A DNA stretch of 64,000 nt from Monilinia fructicola (taxonomy: Eukaryota; Ascomycota; Leotiomycetes; Helotiales; Sclerotiniaceae): NCBI GenBank assembly GCA_008692225.1, contig VICG01000008.1:310001-374000 (forward strand). Direction: 5' to 3'. The translations under genes and the position numbers were made by a program. The first letter of the stretch is position 1; each line of letters begins with the position of its first letter. Positions 63,114-64,000 of the stretch are shown here, one piece after another. The notes under the pieces are model-generated. The model did not search any database, was not told the origin of the DNA, and worked only from the letters and a program-made list of their open reading frames with translations.

Positions 63114-63792
63114 GGCGAATAATTATACTGATCGATTATTTGTGTACGAGATGTAAAAGGGATGAGGGGGAAGGAGAAAGGGAATTCTTTTAAGATACGA
63201 TGTGACAGCTTCGCGATTGCGATCTTCTAGGATTACCTAGTAGTTCAAGGTTCTATTAGCTTAGAGGAGCTTCAGACGTGACAGTCAGTCAGTACCCAGG
63301 TTGGTAGAGCTACCTAGTAATTATGTATGTTTAGATAGACGGCGCCAATTGGTTGAATTTGGTGGTACGAGGGAGTAATCAACGGGAAGCTAATGAATGA
63401 ATGAGTGAGTGAGTGAGTGAGACTGAGTGATGTGCATTTTCTTTGATGAGAGAAGAATATATTTATTTATATACGATTTTTACATACGATGTACATACGA
63501 TTCATATATAATTTATATATAATTCATATTTATATATATATATATCATATAAAGTAATAAAATATAAATTAACATTAAACTCCTCGTCTTGTTTAGTTTT
63601 GTTTTATATAATTATTTACTTTTCTATTTTGATATCCTTTTGTTCTCTTATGTTATTTAATTTCGTTTTATTCTTTTATTCTTTTATATTTAATATAATT
63701 ATTTGATTTCCTTTATTTAATCCCTAATGAAACTTCCACCTTTACCCTGATTCTTGCAATGCTTCTTTGGTCTCTCCATTGTTCTGCCCTCC
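63114..63792. other. chs5 promoter region with simple repeats
   Basis: (GTGA)n at 63,403-63,422, AT-rich TATATA tracts at 63,455-63,560, and an AT-rich stretch to 63,720. Two TACCTAGTA motifs near 63,233 and 63,311. No gene seen. Confidence 0.5.
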
Positions 63793-64000
63793 CTAACTTC
63801 CCCTCCTCCTATCTCCCAATTTGATCCTTTTCACCTGATTGAATTTCATGCCTGGTCTATGGAGACTTTGATGTGTATTCGATTGCTCATTCTCATACTT
63901 CTCCTTGGACATCAGTATCAGCGTTTTCACCGCCATTGCCGCCTGTTTCCGTATGACATCCATCTCAGTTGTCAAAGCCGGTTCTTTGGCAGACAATAGA
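63793..64000 (-). CDS. Possible 3' end of a minus-strand gene, cut by the window edge
   Basis: An open frame enters from the right edge and ends at a TAG complement at 63,793. Its approximately 68 residues include AKEPALTTEMDVIRKQAAM, a likely helix with Lys/Ala/Met content, and a basic tail RIKLGDRRRG. No domain is recognisable in so short a piece. The opposite strand is also open for 81 codons (63,754-63,999) but reads as Leu/Ile/His/Phe-rich sequence with no sensible profile. I favour the minus strand on composition only. Confidence 0.35.
   Translation of the reverse strand, partial: LLSAKEPALTTEMDVIRKQAAMAVKTLILMSKEKYENEQSNTHQSLHRPGMKFNQVKRIKLGDRRRGS

Overview
The window reads as nuclear DNA of a filamentous ascomycete. 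Genes have short introns (44-105 bp in the four well-modelled genes) with GTRNGN donors and CTAAC/CTGAC-type branch points, and they encode Rec8 cohesin, a Chs5/exomer subunit, an Flc/TRP-like carrier and a fungal SDR. Intergenic DNA carries many TACCTAGGTA-type motifs. Gene content and style suggest Leotiomycetes (Botrytis/Sclerotinia-like), but that placement is inference. No telomere repeat, rRNA or convincing tRNA gene was seen.

The window has two compartments. Positions 1 to about 45,480 form an extremely A+T-rich, gene-free block that looks like a transposon graveyard degraded by repeat-induced point mutation (RIP). Differences between repeat copies are overwhelmingly C-to-T and G-to-A. 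Layers of insertion can still be read: three dispersed families of unknown coding capacity (R1, R2, R3); a TIR family with 7-bp target duplications and internal GAAATGG-type minisatellites (five copies); several TA-target TIR families; a degenerate Tc1/mariner element (27,629-29,624) nested inside a larger TIR element (27,048-29,897) whose empty site survives in another copy (21,149-22,003); and an 8.46-kb LTR retrotransposon (29,973-38,436) with a 5-bp target duplication inside a 150-bp MITE. That MITE lies at the edge of a 2.4-kb inverted repeat with microsatellite-rich arms (38,442-40,943). From 42.6 to 43.6 kb there are long 9- and 12-bp-period A/T arrays.

From about 45,485 base composition becomes ordinary. 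A broken trypsin-like serine protease gene sits at the edge (45,614-46,321), followed by a small hypothetical gene (47,904-48,266), a 260-bp TA-flanked MITE (48,572-48,831) related to an end preserved in the AT block, and 5 kb of intergenic DNA with tandem repeats. Then come an Flc/TRP-like membrane protein (53,885-56,730, +, four exons including a 21-nt microexon), Rec8 meiotic cohesin (57,542-59,874, +), an SDR oxidoreductase (60,379-61,230, -), Chs5 (61,803-63,113, -) and the possible 3' end of one more minus-strand gene at the window edge.

These genes belong to separate housekeeping pathways (membrane transport/cell wall, meiosis, redox, chitin synthase export) and do not form a cluster. 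Rec8, SDR and Chs5 each need frame corrections (four in total), all at short homopolymers. That pattern points to base-calling indels in the assembly rather than to biology.
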